Positions 22,878-33,353 of a stretch of DNA of 64,000 nt are shown piece by piece. Within the stretch, counting starts at the first letter, position 1; each line of letters begins with the position of its first letter. The notes under the pieces are model-generated. The model searched no databases. It had not been told where the DNA came from and saw only the letters and a list, made by a program, of their open reading frames with translations. This DNA is from Styela clava (lineage: Eukaryota > Chordata > Ascidiacea > Stolidobranchia > Styelidae). The position numbers and the translations under genes are program-made. The DNA is taken from positions 22,969,135-23,033,134 of the forward strand of contig NC_135255.1 of the NCBI RefSeq assembly GCF_964204865.1, in the 5' to 3' direction.

Positions 22878-23921
22878 TCAGTTATATTTATAGCGTTTTA
22901 TATCTTTCTTATTTACCCAAGAATTAAACTCTTCCGGATAACCTTGCCAAGATACAAAATACTGAATTTGTCGACCACGTGTTCGTTTTTTTAAAAAAAT
23001 TTTAACGGCGTAAACGCTGTCTTTATTCTTTTTACTATTTGCAACTCTTGTTTATAAAACTGACCTTTGATAGGGTTTTTATGAAAATCGATAAGTTTAT
23101 AAACTGGGGGGCAACCCCATTCAGTCTTTATAACTGTAAAAATTTCATTACTCCACCCTGTTGTGTTAGTGTACCCCTTTTTAAAAACACCTCTGTTGGT
23201 GCTTACGCGAACTAATGTGTTTATTGCTATTTTAGGTTTTTCAGGCACACGTGACTTTCTGTACAGAGTCTGCCAAACAATTTTCTGATTATCAATATTA
23301 ACGGAGGCTGGTGTTTGTTTAATAGAGGTATAAAATGTGTGATTATAAGTGTCAATTAATGTCGGTAATATATCAATGTATCGGCATGTGACGTTGCCGG
23401 TGAAATAACGCCAAATGTTAGTCTTTATTGTGCGTATAAAACGTTCAGCGATGCTCTCCTTTAAATCACTATTTGTTGTATAAAAGTGAATTCCTTTGTT
23501 ACGTAAGAATGTTTGGAATTTCTGATTTAAAAATTCAGTCCCTTTATCAGTTTGGAGTTTTGAAGGGGTTTGCTTGTCAGTGATGTGAGTAAACGCTTAC
23601 TAATGATTTTCCTAATTTGTTTTTTAATGGTACCGCCCATGCATACTTTGAGAATACATCAATGCAAATAAGAATGTATTTATAACCGTCATTAAAACGC
23701 ACGAGTTTCTGTAAGTCAATTAAATCACTTTGAAATAACTGATTCATCCCATTGACTATCACCCTCCGCCTCGGGTACCGTTTACGCACAGGTGTGTGTA
23801 ATGTATACGTGTCTTGAGTTAACAAAAACTCCCTGACTTTTTTTAAATCTTTACCTCTTTTAAACGAGGCTAAACCTCGGTAACTCCCAGGGTGCTTTGC
23901 GTTATAATAGGATGTATACAT
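22878..23921 (-). pseudogene. Polinton integrase with C-terminal chromodomain, two frameshifts
   Basis: Retrovirus-like DDE integrase that inserts the element. It starts at the ATG at 23921 (MYTSYYNAKHPGSYRG), 2 nt after the stop of the upstream accessory gene. The core shows the first Asp in FQSDLIDL, the second in LQTDKGTEF and the Glu in LKESIAERF, so the DDE triad is kept. The C-terminus has a chromodomain-like motif, QYFVSWQGYPEEFNSWV, as in many Polinton integrases. Frameshifts at about 23585 (one extra base) and about 22995 (A/T homopolymer) split it. The first ~25 codons are repeated at 25857-25935 by the tandem duplication. Confidence 0.85.
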
Positions 23922-23923
23922 GT

Positions 23924-24473
23924 TTAAAATGCTTCCCACTTTGGTATGAAAGGTTCAGTGTTTAGGTAACGCCGTTTGTTTGCGATAAAAATACTGGGCA
24001 CGTTAAAATTTTTTATGGTCTCGGCAAATTCAGCGTGACCTGAAGGCTTTTTTCGCTTATTACGCGTGACGTCGTCAAGTAAATCTACTATATTTGTGTT
24101 TGGTATGAATTGCCCGCGGTGTATAAATTGACCTTTGTCGTCCCAAATTACAGTGTTTGACCGTTTTAATATATTTAAAGTCGGTTTAACTTTTTCTCGA
24201 TGGGAGAGTGGAAAGGCGTTTAAGATATCCTCTTGATTTAACTGAAACTTTTAAAGGTTTCTTCATAAAACTGGAGACGTTCTGATAACGGTGTAATGCT
24301 TGCTGATATAACAATATTTTTTCGTTTTCATCTAAACCAGAACGTTGTAAAACTGACTGCATTTCATTATCCAATTTGGATAAAAACTTCCTTTCTGACG
24401 GTAATTTTTGTTGCATGTTTAAGGATTCCACAACATGTGGTTCTACCAAGATCATTTTTTTTGCTTGGTTCAT
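23924..24473 (-). pseudogene. Polinton accessory protein (unnamed), copy A, broken
   Basis: Starts with ATG at 24473 (MNQAKKMILVEPHVVES). A coiled-coil-like N-terminus leads to a conserved-looking C-terminal part (VIWDDKGQFIHRG, NTNIVDLLDDVTRNKRKKP, FIPKW). Such proteins recur beside ATPase and integrase in animal Polintons, but I cannot give a verified function. Compared with copy B it has lost about 20 bp near 24245, which shifts the frame. It sits between the small basic protein and the integrase. Confidence 0.6.
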
Positions 24474-24483
24474 TTTTTTTTCT

Positions 24484-24822
24484 TTATTTTTTATTGAATA
24501 AAGGACCCAATAAATTAGTTACTATAGGTAGTAACGCGCTAAGCAGAAAATTTATAAAGCCACCCTGCTGAATGACTTTTTTCTATTTTATAAGTGAAGT
24601 TGACTTATTACTAAGTAGTCGAATTGCTTTCTTATGTCTTCGTAACTTATTCTTCTGTGAATTGGACACGTGGATATTCCCTCGAAGTAAATTTTGCGCG
24701 CACTCGCAAATGGCAAGTATTAAGTCTTTATCTGCTGCTTTGATAACAGATTTTAATTCACGTGGCTTAGCTTTAGCTAAAAAATTAAGTGTGTGAGCGT
24801 GTCGTCGAATACGAGTTGACAT
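24484..24822 (-). pseudogene. Small basic Polinton virion-block protein, copy A, with in-frame TAG
   Basis: From MSTRIRRHAHTL (ATG 24822) to the stop at 24484 the frame is continuous except for one in-frame amber codon at 24583-24585. The N-terminal two thirds is very rich in Arg and Lys, and the C-terminus is hydrophobic and Gly-rich (QQGGFIN, LLPIVTNLLGPLF). Proteins of this layout sit beside the packaging ATPase in animal Polintons and may bind DNA or membrane in the particle; that role is inference. Copy B lacks the 18-bp stretch containing the amber codon. The first ATG of the frame (24867) adds a hydrophobic leader that is probably not used. Confidence 0.6.
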
Positions 24823-24870
24823 AACGATAAGATAAAAAAACATTAAATAAATTACTTTAATTTTCACCCC

Positions 24871-25491
24871 TTATTTATACTTAGGCAAGTAAATGTAATG
24901 TTGTTCGCCCGGGAAAATTTTTGATTTCACTCGGTACGTATCGTCAGTTTGTTGAGTAAGATCAAGGAATAAATAACCATGAGGTTCCTTAAACGCGTCT
25001 GTGTATGCCTCGGTCAAAAGTTTACTATTTTTCGGGAACATTTGCCTGCTTAGAAATGAAATTTGACTCATATCACGAGGTGACCCAAACAAAACAATAT
25101 AATTCCCGTTTAAATTTATCATTCGACTTTTTGAACCCCTGTAAAACAGATTTTGAGTGATATAAATAAAAGATAAGTTTCGGTCATGTGAATGTTTCGT
25201 GAATACATCACTGGTTTCTTTTTCAGAGTCATTCATCATATCATCGGCAATAACAAGTACGCGTTCATTACCCGTTAAATCTTTTAAGCCAGATAAACCT
25301 TCCTGAAATTCAACTCTCTGGATATTTTTATAAAGAGGTTGCCAAACCGTATAACAATAAATTACTCTTTCCGGGTAAGGTTTAATCATTTCAATTCGGT
25401 GACGTAACAGTTTTTCTGTAAAATATGATTTTCCTGATTTCGACGGCCCGGCTACAATCGCGGTAAAAGGGTGTCTTAACTCGGCAACCAT
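24871..25491 (-). CDS. Polinton packaging ATPase (FtsK/HerA, A32-like), intact copy A
   Basis: An uninterrupted 206-residue frame of the size expected for Polinton and NCLDV A32-like ATPases, which pump the genome into the capsid. Walker A is GPSKSGKS at residues 15-22. Walker B is RVLVIADDMMN at 78-88. A sensor-like ITQNLFYRG follows, and the C-terminus is HYIYLPKYK. It lies just upstream of the small basic protein (gap under 50 nt to its start) on the same strand, suggesting a shared transcription block. It is the only conserved Polinton enzyme here with no visible lesion; copy B (26872-27484) is broken. Family assignment is firm. Confidence 0.9.
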   Translation of the reverse strand: MVAELRHPFTAIVAGPSKSGKSYFTEKLLRHRIEMIKPYPERVIYCYTVWQPLYKNIQRVEFQEGLSGLKDLTGNERVLVIADDMMNDSEKETSDVFTKHSHDRNLSFIYITQNLFYRGSKSRMINLNGNYIVLFGSPRDMSQISFLSRQMFPKNSKLLTEAYTDAFKEPHGYLFLDLTQQTDDTYRVKSKIFPGEQHYIYLPKYK

Positions 25492-25598
25492 ATCTTTTTT
25501 TCTTTAATTCCTCACTTTAATACGAAGTAATAACACTGAACACCCTTATATACAATTTTCATATATTTACAAAAAAAAAATAATGTGCATAAAACAGA

Positions 25599-25830
25599 TT
25601 ATTTTCCGACGTTAGATACAGATGAATGAGGCGTGAATTGAAGAAATTTAGAGTCTTTGTAAGATTTTATTTGTAGATTTGTAATTTCCAGATTCCGATC
25701 CAGAGGTAATGTATTCACTTCTTTGCCCCAGAGAGAGAAAGGTATTTCTCCCGTCCCGTCAAATACATAGGCAGTTTGTTGGTCCACGATTTTGTCGCGT
25801 AATGGGATTTGTTTGGCAGCATCAATGATG
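25599..25830 (-). pseudogene. OB-fold protein, C-terminal fragment (copy A)
   Basis: Encodes only the last domain of the OB-fold protein (AYVFDGTGEIPFSLWG, LEITNLQIKSYKDSKFLQF). Upstream, homology to copy B stops near 25830 and resumes with sequence matching 28421-28456, so about 610 bp with the N-terminal part has been deleted from this copy. Confidence 0.7.
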
Positions 25831-25934
25831 TCAAGAGGTTTATTAGTAACTCGGTGAATCTTTACCTCTTTTAAACGAGGCCAAACCTCGGTAACTCCCA
25901 GGGTGCTTTGCGTTATAATAGGATGTATACATGT

Positions 25935-26487
25935 TTAAAATGCTCCCCACTTTGGTATGAAAGGTTCAGTGTTTAGGTAACGACGTTTGTTTGCGATAAA
26001 AATACTGAGCACGTTAAAAAATTTTATGGTCTCGGCAAATTCAGCGTGACCTAAAGGCTTTTTTCGCTTATTACGCGTGACGTCATCAAGTAAATCTACT
26101 ATATTTGTGTTTGGTATGACTTGCCCGCGGTGTATAAATTGACCTTTGTCGTCCCAAATTACAGTGTTTGACCGTTTTAATATATTCAAAATCGGTTATT
26201 CTTATCAAAACTTATTCTCGATGGGAGAGTGGAAAGGCGTTTAAGATATCCTCTTGATTTAACTGGTGAGAAGTTTTTCCAACTGAAACTTTCAAAGGTT
26301 TCTTCATCAAACTGGAGACGTTCTGATAACGATGTAATGCTTGCTGATATAACAATATTTTTTCGTTTTCATCTAAACCAGAACGTTGTAAAACTGACTG
26401 CATTTCATTATCCAATTTGGATAAAAAATTCCTTTCTGACAATAATTTTTGTTGCATGTTTAAGGATTCCACAACATGTGGTTCTAC
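25935..26487 (-). pseudogene. Polinton accessory protein, copy B, broken
   Basis: Counterpart of 23924-24473. The N-terminal frame at 26212-26487 keeps the region lost from copy A, but a shift near 26200 separates it from the C-terminal frame at 25935-26189 (VIWDDKGQFIHRG, ending FIPKWGAF). The opening codons differ from copy A at the first residues. Confidence 0.55.
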
Positions 26488-26506
26488 CAAGATTATTTTT
26501 TTTTCT

Positions 26507-26823
26507 TTATTTTTTATTGAATAAAGGACCCAATAAATTAGTTACTATAGGTAGTAACGCGCTAAGCAGAAAATTTATAAAGCCACCCTGCTGAATGACT
26601 TTTTTCTTTTTTATAAGTAGTCGAATAGCTTTCTTATGTCTTCGTAACTTATTCTTCTGTGAATTGGACACGTGGATGTTCCCTCGAAGTAAATTTCGCG
26701 CGCACTCGCAAATGGCAAGTATTAAGTCTTATCTGCTGCGTTGATAACAGATTTTGATTCACGTGGCCTAGCTTTAGCTAAAAATTTAAGTGTGTGAGCG
26801 TGTCGTCGAATACGAGTTGACAT
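26507..26823 (-). pseudogene. Small basic Polinton protein, copy B, frameshifted
   Basis: Counterpart of 24484-24822. The amber codon of copy A is absent because 18 bp are missing, and the frame reads through into the QQGG C-terminus. A one-base loss near 26730 (TAAGTCTTATC versus TAAGTCTTTATC) breaks the frame further upstream. Confidence 0.55.
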
Positions 26824-26871
26824 AACGATAAGATAAAAAAACATTAAATAAATTACTTTAATTTTCACCCC

Positions 26872-27484
26872 TTATTTATACTTAGGCAAGTAAATGTAAT
26901 GTTGTTCGCCCGGGAAATTTTTTGATTTTATTCGGTACTTATCGTCAGTTTGAGTAAGATCAAGGAATAAATAACCATGAGGTTCCTTACACGCGTCTGT
27001 GTATGCCTCGGTCAAAAATTTACTATTTTTCGGGAACATTTGCCTGCTTAGAAATGAAATTTGACTCATATCACGAGATGACTTAAACAAAACAATATAA
27101 TTCGCGTTTAAATTTATCATTCGACTTTTTGAACCCATGTAAAACAGATTTTGAGTGATATAAATAAAAGATAAGTTTCGGTGATGTGAATGTTTCGTGA
27201 ATACATCACTGATTTCTTTTTCAGAGTCATTCATCATATCATCGGCAATAACAAGTACGCGTTCATTACCCGTTAAATCTTTTAAGCCAGATAAACCTTC
27301 CTGAAATTCGACTCCCTGGATATTTTTATAAAGAGGTTGCCAAACCGTATAACAATAAATTACTCTTTCCGGGTTTAATCATTTCAAATCGGTGACGTAA
27401 CAGTTTATCTGTAAAATATGATTTTCCTGATTTCGACGGCCGGGCTACAATCGCGGTAAAAGGGTGTCTTAACTCGGCAACCAT
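26872..27484 (-). pseudogene. Packaging ATPase, copy B, broken
   Basis: Copy of the intact gene at 24871-25491. A 5-bp deletion near 27375 shifts the frame after about residue 38. The Walker A Gly is changed to Arg (ARPSKSGKS). The C-terminal half stays open from MMNDSEKE to HYIYLPKYK. Confidence 0.85.
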
Positions 27485-27589
27485 ATCTTTTTTTTTTTTA
27501 TTCCTCACTTTAATACGAAGTAATAACACTGAACACCCTTATATACAATTTTCATATATTTACAAGAAAAATAAGGTGCATAAAACAGA

Positions 27590-28214
27590 TTATTTTCCGA
27601 CGTTAGATACAGATGAATGAGGCGTGAATTGAAGAAATTTAGAGTATTTGTAAGATTTTATTCGTAGATTTGTAATTTCCAGATTCCGATCCAGAGGTAA
27701 TGTATTCACTTCTTTGCCCCAGAGAGAGAAAGGTATTTCCCCCGTCCCGTCAAATACATAGGCAGTTTGTTGGTCCACGATTTTGTCGCGTAATGGGATC
27801 TGTTGGCAGCATCAAGCGATTTGACTCTAATTTTAACACTGCTTCTGTGATATGGGTTTTCAGGATCTTGTAAAAACTAGCTTCTTTTGTTCCCACTATC
27901 ATTTGCATTGTTGATTCCACGACCTCTGATTTTCGCGTTAGAGTTATTTCGAGTTTATCATTGTACTTCCCCATGTTCACGTTAACGTGCAAAAGCAATA
28001 TCGGTGATGAAATCCCTTTGAAATGTTCAATTATTCGGTAATGCCTTTCAGTGAAACATACAAATTTCATGGATTTTATTCCATCAGAAATTTCACCAAA
28101 GAAGTATTTCGTGTTGGTGCTCGTTTTAACCGGTGTTAATTTGGTGATTACGCCTCTGAGAGTAACAACACTTTCTTCAAAAAAATAAGAGATATTAAGA
28201 GCACATTCAGCCAT
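27590..28214 (-). pseudogene. OB-fold ssDNA-binding-like Polinton protein, one frameshift
   Basis: About 208 codons from ATG at 28214 (MAECALNIS) to the stop at 27590, with one shift near 27806 caused by one missing A relative to copy A. The N-terminal half (TLRGVITKLTPVKTSTNTKY, followed by an EISDG segment) and the C-terminal half (YVFDGTGEIPFSLWG, LEITNLRIKSYK) both have the strand pattern of OB-folds, as in replication protein A. A role as the element's single-stranded DNA-binding protein, working with polB, is inferred from fold pattern and neighbours. Confidence 0.6.
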
Positions 28215-28517
28215 TTTGCAAAGTCTGTTTATGAGAATATTGCACGTTTTTGAAAGTTTATATACTATTTTTCAGATTTTTTTTTCTCTTGTTTGAAAAA
28301 AAATTGTCAAAGTATTAGTTTCTGTGAAGATTTAAATAAACTTAATACCGTGGCACCATTTCGAAAGTAGTTTAACAATTGCATGTAGATCGTGTAATAT
28401 ATATATATATAATTGACCTATTTTGATGTCAAGAGGTTTATTGGTAACTCGGTTGAATTAATATTACGAATGAACATGTCTGAACCTGCCCAAATCCGAT
28501 TTAAGTAGGTTTATGTA

Positions 28518-28841
28518 TCACGACCTACAAATTTGCCTTTTTCTTTTTATTTTTGTTCCTAAAATTAGTACTGAAAACCACGAGGTAAGCGAAGTGCAAC
28601 AAAAAACAATAAATACTAAGTATGGCGCGTATTGAAATAAAGTAAAATATCCGTGGCCCAGATTTTCCGGATAAAAGGTCGTGCTTTCATTTATTATTTC
28701 AGTATCGAGGACTTCGCCGCTTAATTCTTCACAGTCAATGTCATCACAAGGTATATTATTGAGTGAGGGTTCATTGTTCACGATGAAACAGTGAGCGGTA
28801 AATATAATTGACGCGCTCATAAAAACCTGTAAAAGCTGCAT
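28518..28841 (-). CDS. Small membrane protein of the Polinton, unrecognised family
   Basis: A 107-residue intact frame; I choose the ATG at 28841 over an upstream TTG. The first ~18 residues (MQLLQVFMSASIIFTAHC) look like a signal peptide. Next comes an acidic segment with two Cys (PCDDIDCEE) and one sequon (NES), then a hydrophobic stretch at about residues 65-93 (YLVFIVFCCTSLTSWF), then a basic tail (KIKRKRQICRS). The layout suggests a type I membrane protein. It is divergent from polB(+) across a 90-bp spacer and follows the OB-fold gene. It does not match any standard Polinton protein I know. Alternatives are a chance frame or a captured host gene. Confidence 0.5.
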   Translation of the reverse strand: MQLLQVFMSASIIFTAHCFIVNNEPSLNNIPCDDIDCEELSGEVLDTEIINESTTFYPENLGHGYFTLFQYAPYLVFIVFCCTSLTSWFSVLILGTKIKRKRQICRS

Positions 28842-28931
28842 ATTCAAAGCTGTTAATTACCACTAAATGAAAGTTTTTCATTTAGTAATTGGTTAATATA
28901 CTTTTTTTCTTTAGTTCACTGATCTGAAAAT
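28842..28931. promoter_or_regulatory. Divergent promoter spacer with perfect inverted repeat
   Basis: The 90 bp between the membrane-protein ATG (minus) and the polB ATG (plus) hold ACTAAATGAAA at 28862-28872 and its exact reverse complement at 28876-28886, separated by 3 nt. The spacing fits a dimeric regulator site or a bidirectional promoter element; this is inferred from position and symmetry only. Confidence 0.45.
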
Positions 28932-30831
28932 ATGTTTTCTGATGATGAAGAAGAACTTGATAATATCATTCGTGCAGTAATACTGGAAGGTCGTCACGAG
29001 TGAGTAAAATTTTTAACTCATTCATTCGGTGTGAGCAAGGTTGTTTATTATGTTTATTATACACTCTCGATTCAGAGCTGGAACTGTGACACAAGATTCA
29101 ATCGAAGACAAAAAGGAGAGAAAGGAGATAGAAGCTCCATGTTGCAGCAAAACATTGACTCGATATAAGAAAGTTGAAGCAAAGAAAGCTGCTCAAGGTT
29201 TTGCACAAATAACGGGGAAAGACCCGAGTGAGGGTGTTTCAATTTTGGACTTGGAAAAAATAGAAGACTGTTTTCATGTTCGTGTCAACGTATTGCCGTT
29301 AATAAATCCTGATACTGCTATCGATATTCGGAGAAGTCCATCTACAAACTCATATGATACGCTCAACGTCAACTTTTACCAAAATCATTTCAGCTACATC
29401 ACAGATATTAGAGGGTAAGTTTACTTATTTTCTTTTCCCCCATTTTCCCGCGTCAACTCATGTATTATGTTTAAATGAATAAATTTTCTATTTCAGGTAC
29501 GCAAAGAATTACCAATGTGAATCCTGCTAAAACTTATGGCATCGTCTGTGGGGCCTAAATAGACATCTAAATCATTGTTCAAGTAATCGGAAAGAAAAAT
29601 ATTCCGGTGGTGTGTATGAGAAGCAGACCACTGTCTTCGAAAGACTTAAAGATTTCAATATTAATATCCCCTTAAAGCACCAATTTTATCCTTACCGAGT
29701 TAATTTCGATTTTGAATGATATTTCCCTTCAACAATTCAAATTGAAGATACTAAACGCACCAAATATCTCAAAGAGCATGTACCCCTTAGTGTTGCGATA
29801 AACTCTAATGTTCCCGGGTTCACTGACGCTAAATGTTTTATAACTGAGGGTGATTCAAAACAATTAGTATTCCGTATGATGAACTATATCGATGAAATTC
29901 AAAAAACGCGTATAAACTTTTACTCGTTGAATTTGAACCTTATGTTGTACAAATCAATAAAAAACTTAAGATTTACTGCGACGCGAGAGGGCTTTCGCTT
30001 TTCGATATTCCGATACTTACGAAATTTCAGCTTCAAAACATCGTTTAAATGGTTTAAAAGAATCGTTAACTACATTTATGAGACAAATTATCATTCTTGG
30101 CTATAACTCTGGGAAATATGATATCAATGTAACCAATGTAATCAAAGGTTATTTGATTGAGTTTTTTAAATCACAGAACTCTAAAATATCTTCATTAAAA
30201 AGAGGAAATAAATTCATGTCTTTACAAACTAAAAAATTTAGATTTTTAGACGTTATGAACTATTTAGCCCCTGGTTACACGTATGATAAATTTCTTAAAG
30301 CCTTTTTATCGAACGTCTCTAAAGGCCTTTTTCCTTATTAATACATCGATAACTTAACTAAATTAGAGGATAATCAATTACCTCCCCATTCAGCCTTTTC
30401 CAGTCGTTTAAAAAATAAAAATATTAAATATGAACAATGTAAAACTGTTTGGCAAGAACGCGATATGAAATCTTTAAAAGACTATCTTATTTATTATAAT
30501 ACGCATGATGTAACTCCCTTCCTTGATGCAGTCGCAAAACAATTTGATATTTACAAAGAAAAAACAGGAATTGACATGTTTAAATCCGCGGTATCTGTTC
30601 CTGGTTTGACCCTACAATTTATGTTTCGAAACCTGGACACTGTTTTTACTGTCCCAAACACCAAAACTTCTGATATACATAAACTTATACGTTCCAATTT
30701 GGTAGGCGGACCCGCTCAAATATTTCATCGTTATCACGAGGCGGGTGTAACAAAAATACGGGCCGATGATGAAGACGAATCGGCTCAGACGTGTGCGTCG
30801 GTGTTAGGGGTTTAGATGCGAACGCTTTGTA

Positions 30832-33353
30832 CATAGGCGTAGCCAGGGGGGGGGGGGGCAGAGGGGCCATGGCCCCCCCCCAAAATTTTCAATAATTCCA
30901 TTCCTAATCCACCAGTTTTGTGGCATCTTGTCTCGTCACGCTCGCTGATTGTCATTGTTACGTCACAAAGACTTGACCGTTTGCTCTTATGAGCCGTATG
31001 GGAAAGACTGTTTCGCAAGCTTTCGGTCAGTTACTCGGTCTTGATCTGTTCTCGCCGGATTTTTATTCGAAACGCTTGGATTTTGAAAGAAAGAAGAAAC
31101 ATACACAGCTTACCGATGCGGAGAGATACAGGCTTCTAACTTCGGATGGTCCGAAAAACGTGACTATTCTGGATACTGTTAGACAAAGTCGTCGTAAATT
31201 TCTCAAAAAATGGCTTGACGATAACAGATTTTGCAGTTGGTTAGTTTACACCCAACTCTCTGATGGGGGTGGTTTGTGTAAGATATGCATAGTCATGCAA
31301 GCACGTTTGAAGCATGGAACTCTCAGGGACACTGCCTTTGTTACAAGACCATGCATTGACTACAAAAAAATTATGGAAAAGGCTGTAGCCCATCGAGACA
31401 CAAATTACTACCGAGAATCAAATATAGCTGCGAAAAATTTTGTCAAAAGCATGGAAACTGGTCAAAATGTGCGTGCAAACATGGAGGCCCAATATGCTAC
31501 GCAAACAAAAGAAAACAGACGAATAATGACTTCCATTGTCAAGACTGTCATGTTCTGTGCTTCGGGTAACATACCCTTGCACGGGCATTCCGGGAATAGT
31601 GGAAATTTTGTGAGGCTTCTTCTATTTCGTATCGAAGCAGGGGATGAAGATTTGAAAAGGCATTTCGCTCGAATGGCCGGAAACGCTAAGTATACAAGCC
31701 CGATGATACAAAATGAAATTCTCAAGGTAGCAAGCAACATGATAGTGCAAGATATCGTTATGGAGGCTAATAAATCGTTTGTGTCCGTAATAGCCGACGA
31801 ATCATGTGATATTTCTGAGAAAGAACAACTAAGCATCGTTTTGAGGTATGTGAAAGGTGGTGAAGTGTGCGAGCGCTTCACAGGATTAGTGGAAATGGAT
31901 TCTGTTTTTGCCGAATCAATTTCCTCAAATATTTTGACCCACCTCTCTGGTATAGGAGTGGATTTGCAAAAACTTGTGGGGCAAGGCCATGATGGTGCAA
32001 CGACAATGGCAGGTCACGTCAGCGGTGTGCAAAAACGCATTCGTGATAAATACCCGCGCGCAATATTTGTGCACTGCTCTTCTCATTGTTTGAATTTGGT
32101 CATAAATGACCAAAGTAAAGTTGCAATCATCAGAAGCACCTGTGATATCATTCGTGAGACTATTCGTTTTTTCATGGAGAGCCCTAAAAGGCGCGCGGGT
32201 TTAGGAATTAACATCCCCTTGTTCTGCCCCACCAGATGGTCTGAGAAGTACAAGAGCATCCGAATCTTCAAATGCAACTTTAAACGAGTACTTGAGGCTC
32301 TTGATTCTTTTGCGAGAGATGCTAACAGTGAAACGCGGGCGAAGGCTTTTTCTCTGAAATCTGCTCTAGAAAAGTCGTCGGTTATCTACGCCGTATGTTT
32401 GATTGGTCGATATTCGGCACTAATGGAGCCACTAGCGCGCGCACTTCAGGCGGTCGGAGTCAGTGTGCCGTCCGTAAAGAACCTCACATCCTCTCTTCAG
32501 AGCGTTATCGCTGAAGAACGCAATGACTCTGAAATCGCATTGAATATTTACAAAGAAGCTTGTGAAATAGCTGGCTTGAAAGAGTTGACAATACCCAGAG
32601 TAGTCGAAGTACAAGTGTATCGCGACAATGTCTGTGCTGATTCAGCATCCCAGTATTTCAAACGTTCCGTATATCTCCCATACGTCGACGGCTTGAGCTG
32701 CTCTATTCGGTAACGCTTCATTGACAACCCATCATTTTTTTCATTGCTATCAATTCTTATACCGAACAAACCAGTTCACGTGGATGAGGTAGAGCGTCTG
32801 TATTTATTGGATAACCTCCAGAATGAAGTGAGACTGTGGAGAACTTCTTTAAGTTCCAACGTTAACGACTAATGTTTGGAGGGGCTTCTTCTGAGCGCTC
32901 GAGATCGTTATGACGCTACCAGCAACCACCGTTGAGGCTGAGCGGTCTTTCTCCTGCATGAAATGGGTAAAATCATGGCTGCGCTCATCAATGACGTCCG
33001 ATCGCCTTTCTGATTTGTGTGTGCTTCACTGTCACCGTGAAATGGTCACCGAGGAGAAAATTAATCGAGTTGTGTCGAGCATAGTTAGCGGGAAGCGGAG
33101 GATGGACTTTTAATCGGAGCGATGTATTTTACTTATTCAAATTGCGTTGTTAATATTTGTTGTTTCAAATAAAAAATTGTTTATTAATGGATTTTGTATT
33201 CACAAAAATCCAGCTGAGTAATTGAATCAGTTTGCTTGTTGACCAACTGTTGTTGTTTTGCGTTTGAAGAACGGGTGTTTTAAACCCAATATAATTTCTA
33301 AAATTTTCAAATTTGGCCCCCCCCCCCCAAATTTTGGGCTGGCTACGCCACTG
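30832..33353 (+). mobile_element. hAT transposon inside polB, with 8-bp TSD
   Basis: A 2,522-bp element with termini CATAGGCGTAGCCAG and CTGGCTACGCCACTG and 8-bp target duplications GCTTTGTA at 824-831 of the 30-kb block (30824-30831) and 33354-33361. Long G and C runs lie just inside both ends. The minus-strand polB copy at about 21865-21880 shows the uninterrupted empty site, which confirms both borders. Confidence 0.95.
30989..33113 (+). pseudogene. hAT transposase (ZMYM/P52rIPK-like), nonsense and frameshift
   Basis: The main frame runs from ATG 30989 to a TAA at 32711-32713, 574 codons. The stop is in frame and coding-like sequence continues (DEVERLYLLDNLQNEV) to a second stop near 32870. 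The C-terminal hAT dimerisation domain follows in another frame at 32910-33113 (TTVEAERSFSCMKWVKSWLR, TSDRLSDLCVLHC). The N-terminal part has a zinc-finger-like region (CSWLVYTQ, CKICIVMQ). The RNase H-like core shows SVIADESCDIS, GQGHDGATTMAG and VHCSSHCLNLV, as in the DUF4371-containing hAT proteins. The transposase would move this element; the lesions suggest it no longer can. Confidence 0.85.

Larger units (their letters stand above)
25857..28456. repeat. Direct tandem duplication of the Polinton gene block (copy B)
   Basis: 25857-28456 repeats 23846-25856 in the same orientation: integrase start, accessory gene, small basic gene, ATPase, OB-fold gene. Copy A is shorter because of the ~610-bp deletion in its OB-fold gene. 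The segment GATGTCAAGAGGTTTATT at the end of both copies fixes the unit boundary. Confidence 0.8.

Noticed and set aside
24296-24571. Plus-strand ORFs opposite the accessory and small basic genes
   Set aside because: They are antisense shadows of the conserved minus-strand Polinton genes.
31462-31881. 139-codon ORF antisense to the hAT transposase
   Set aside because: Lies wholly opposite conserved transposase motifs; a shadow frame.
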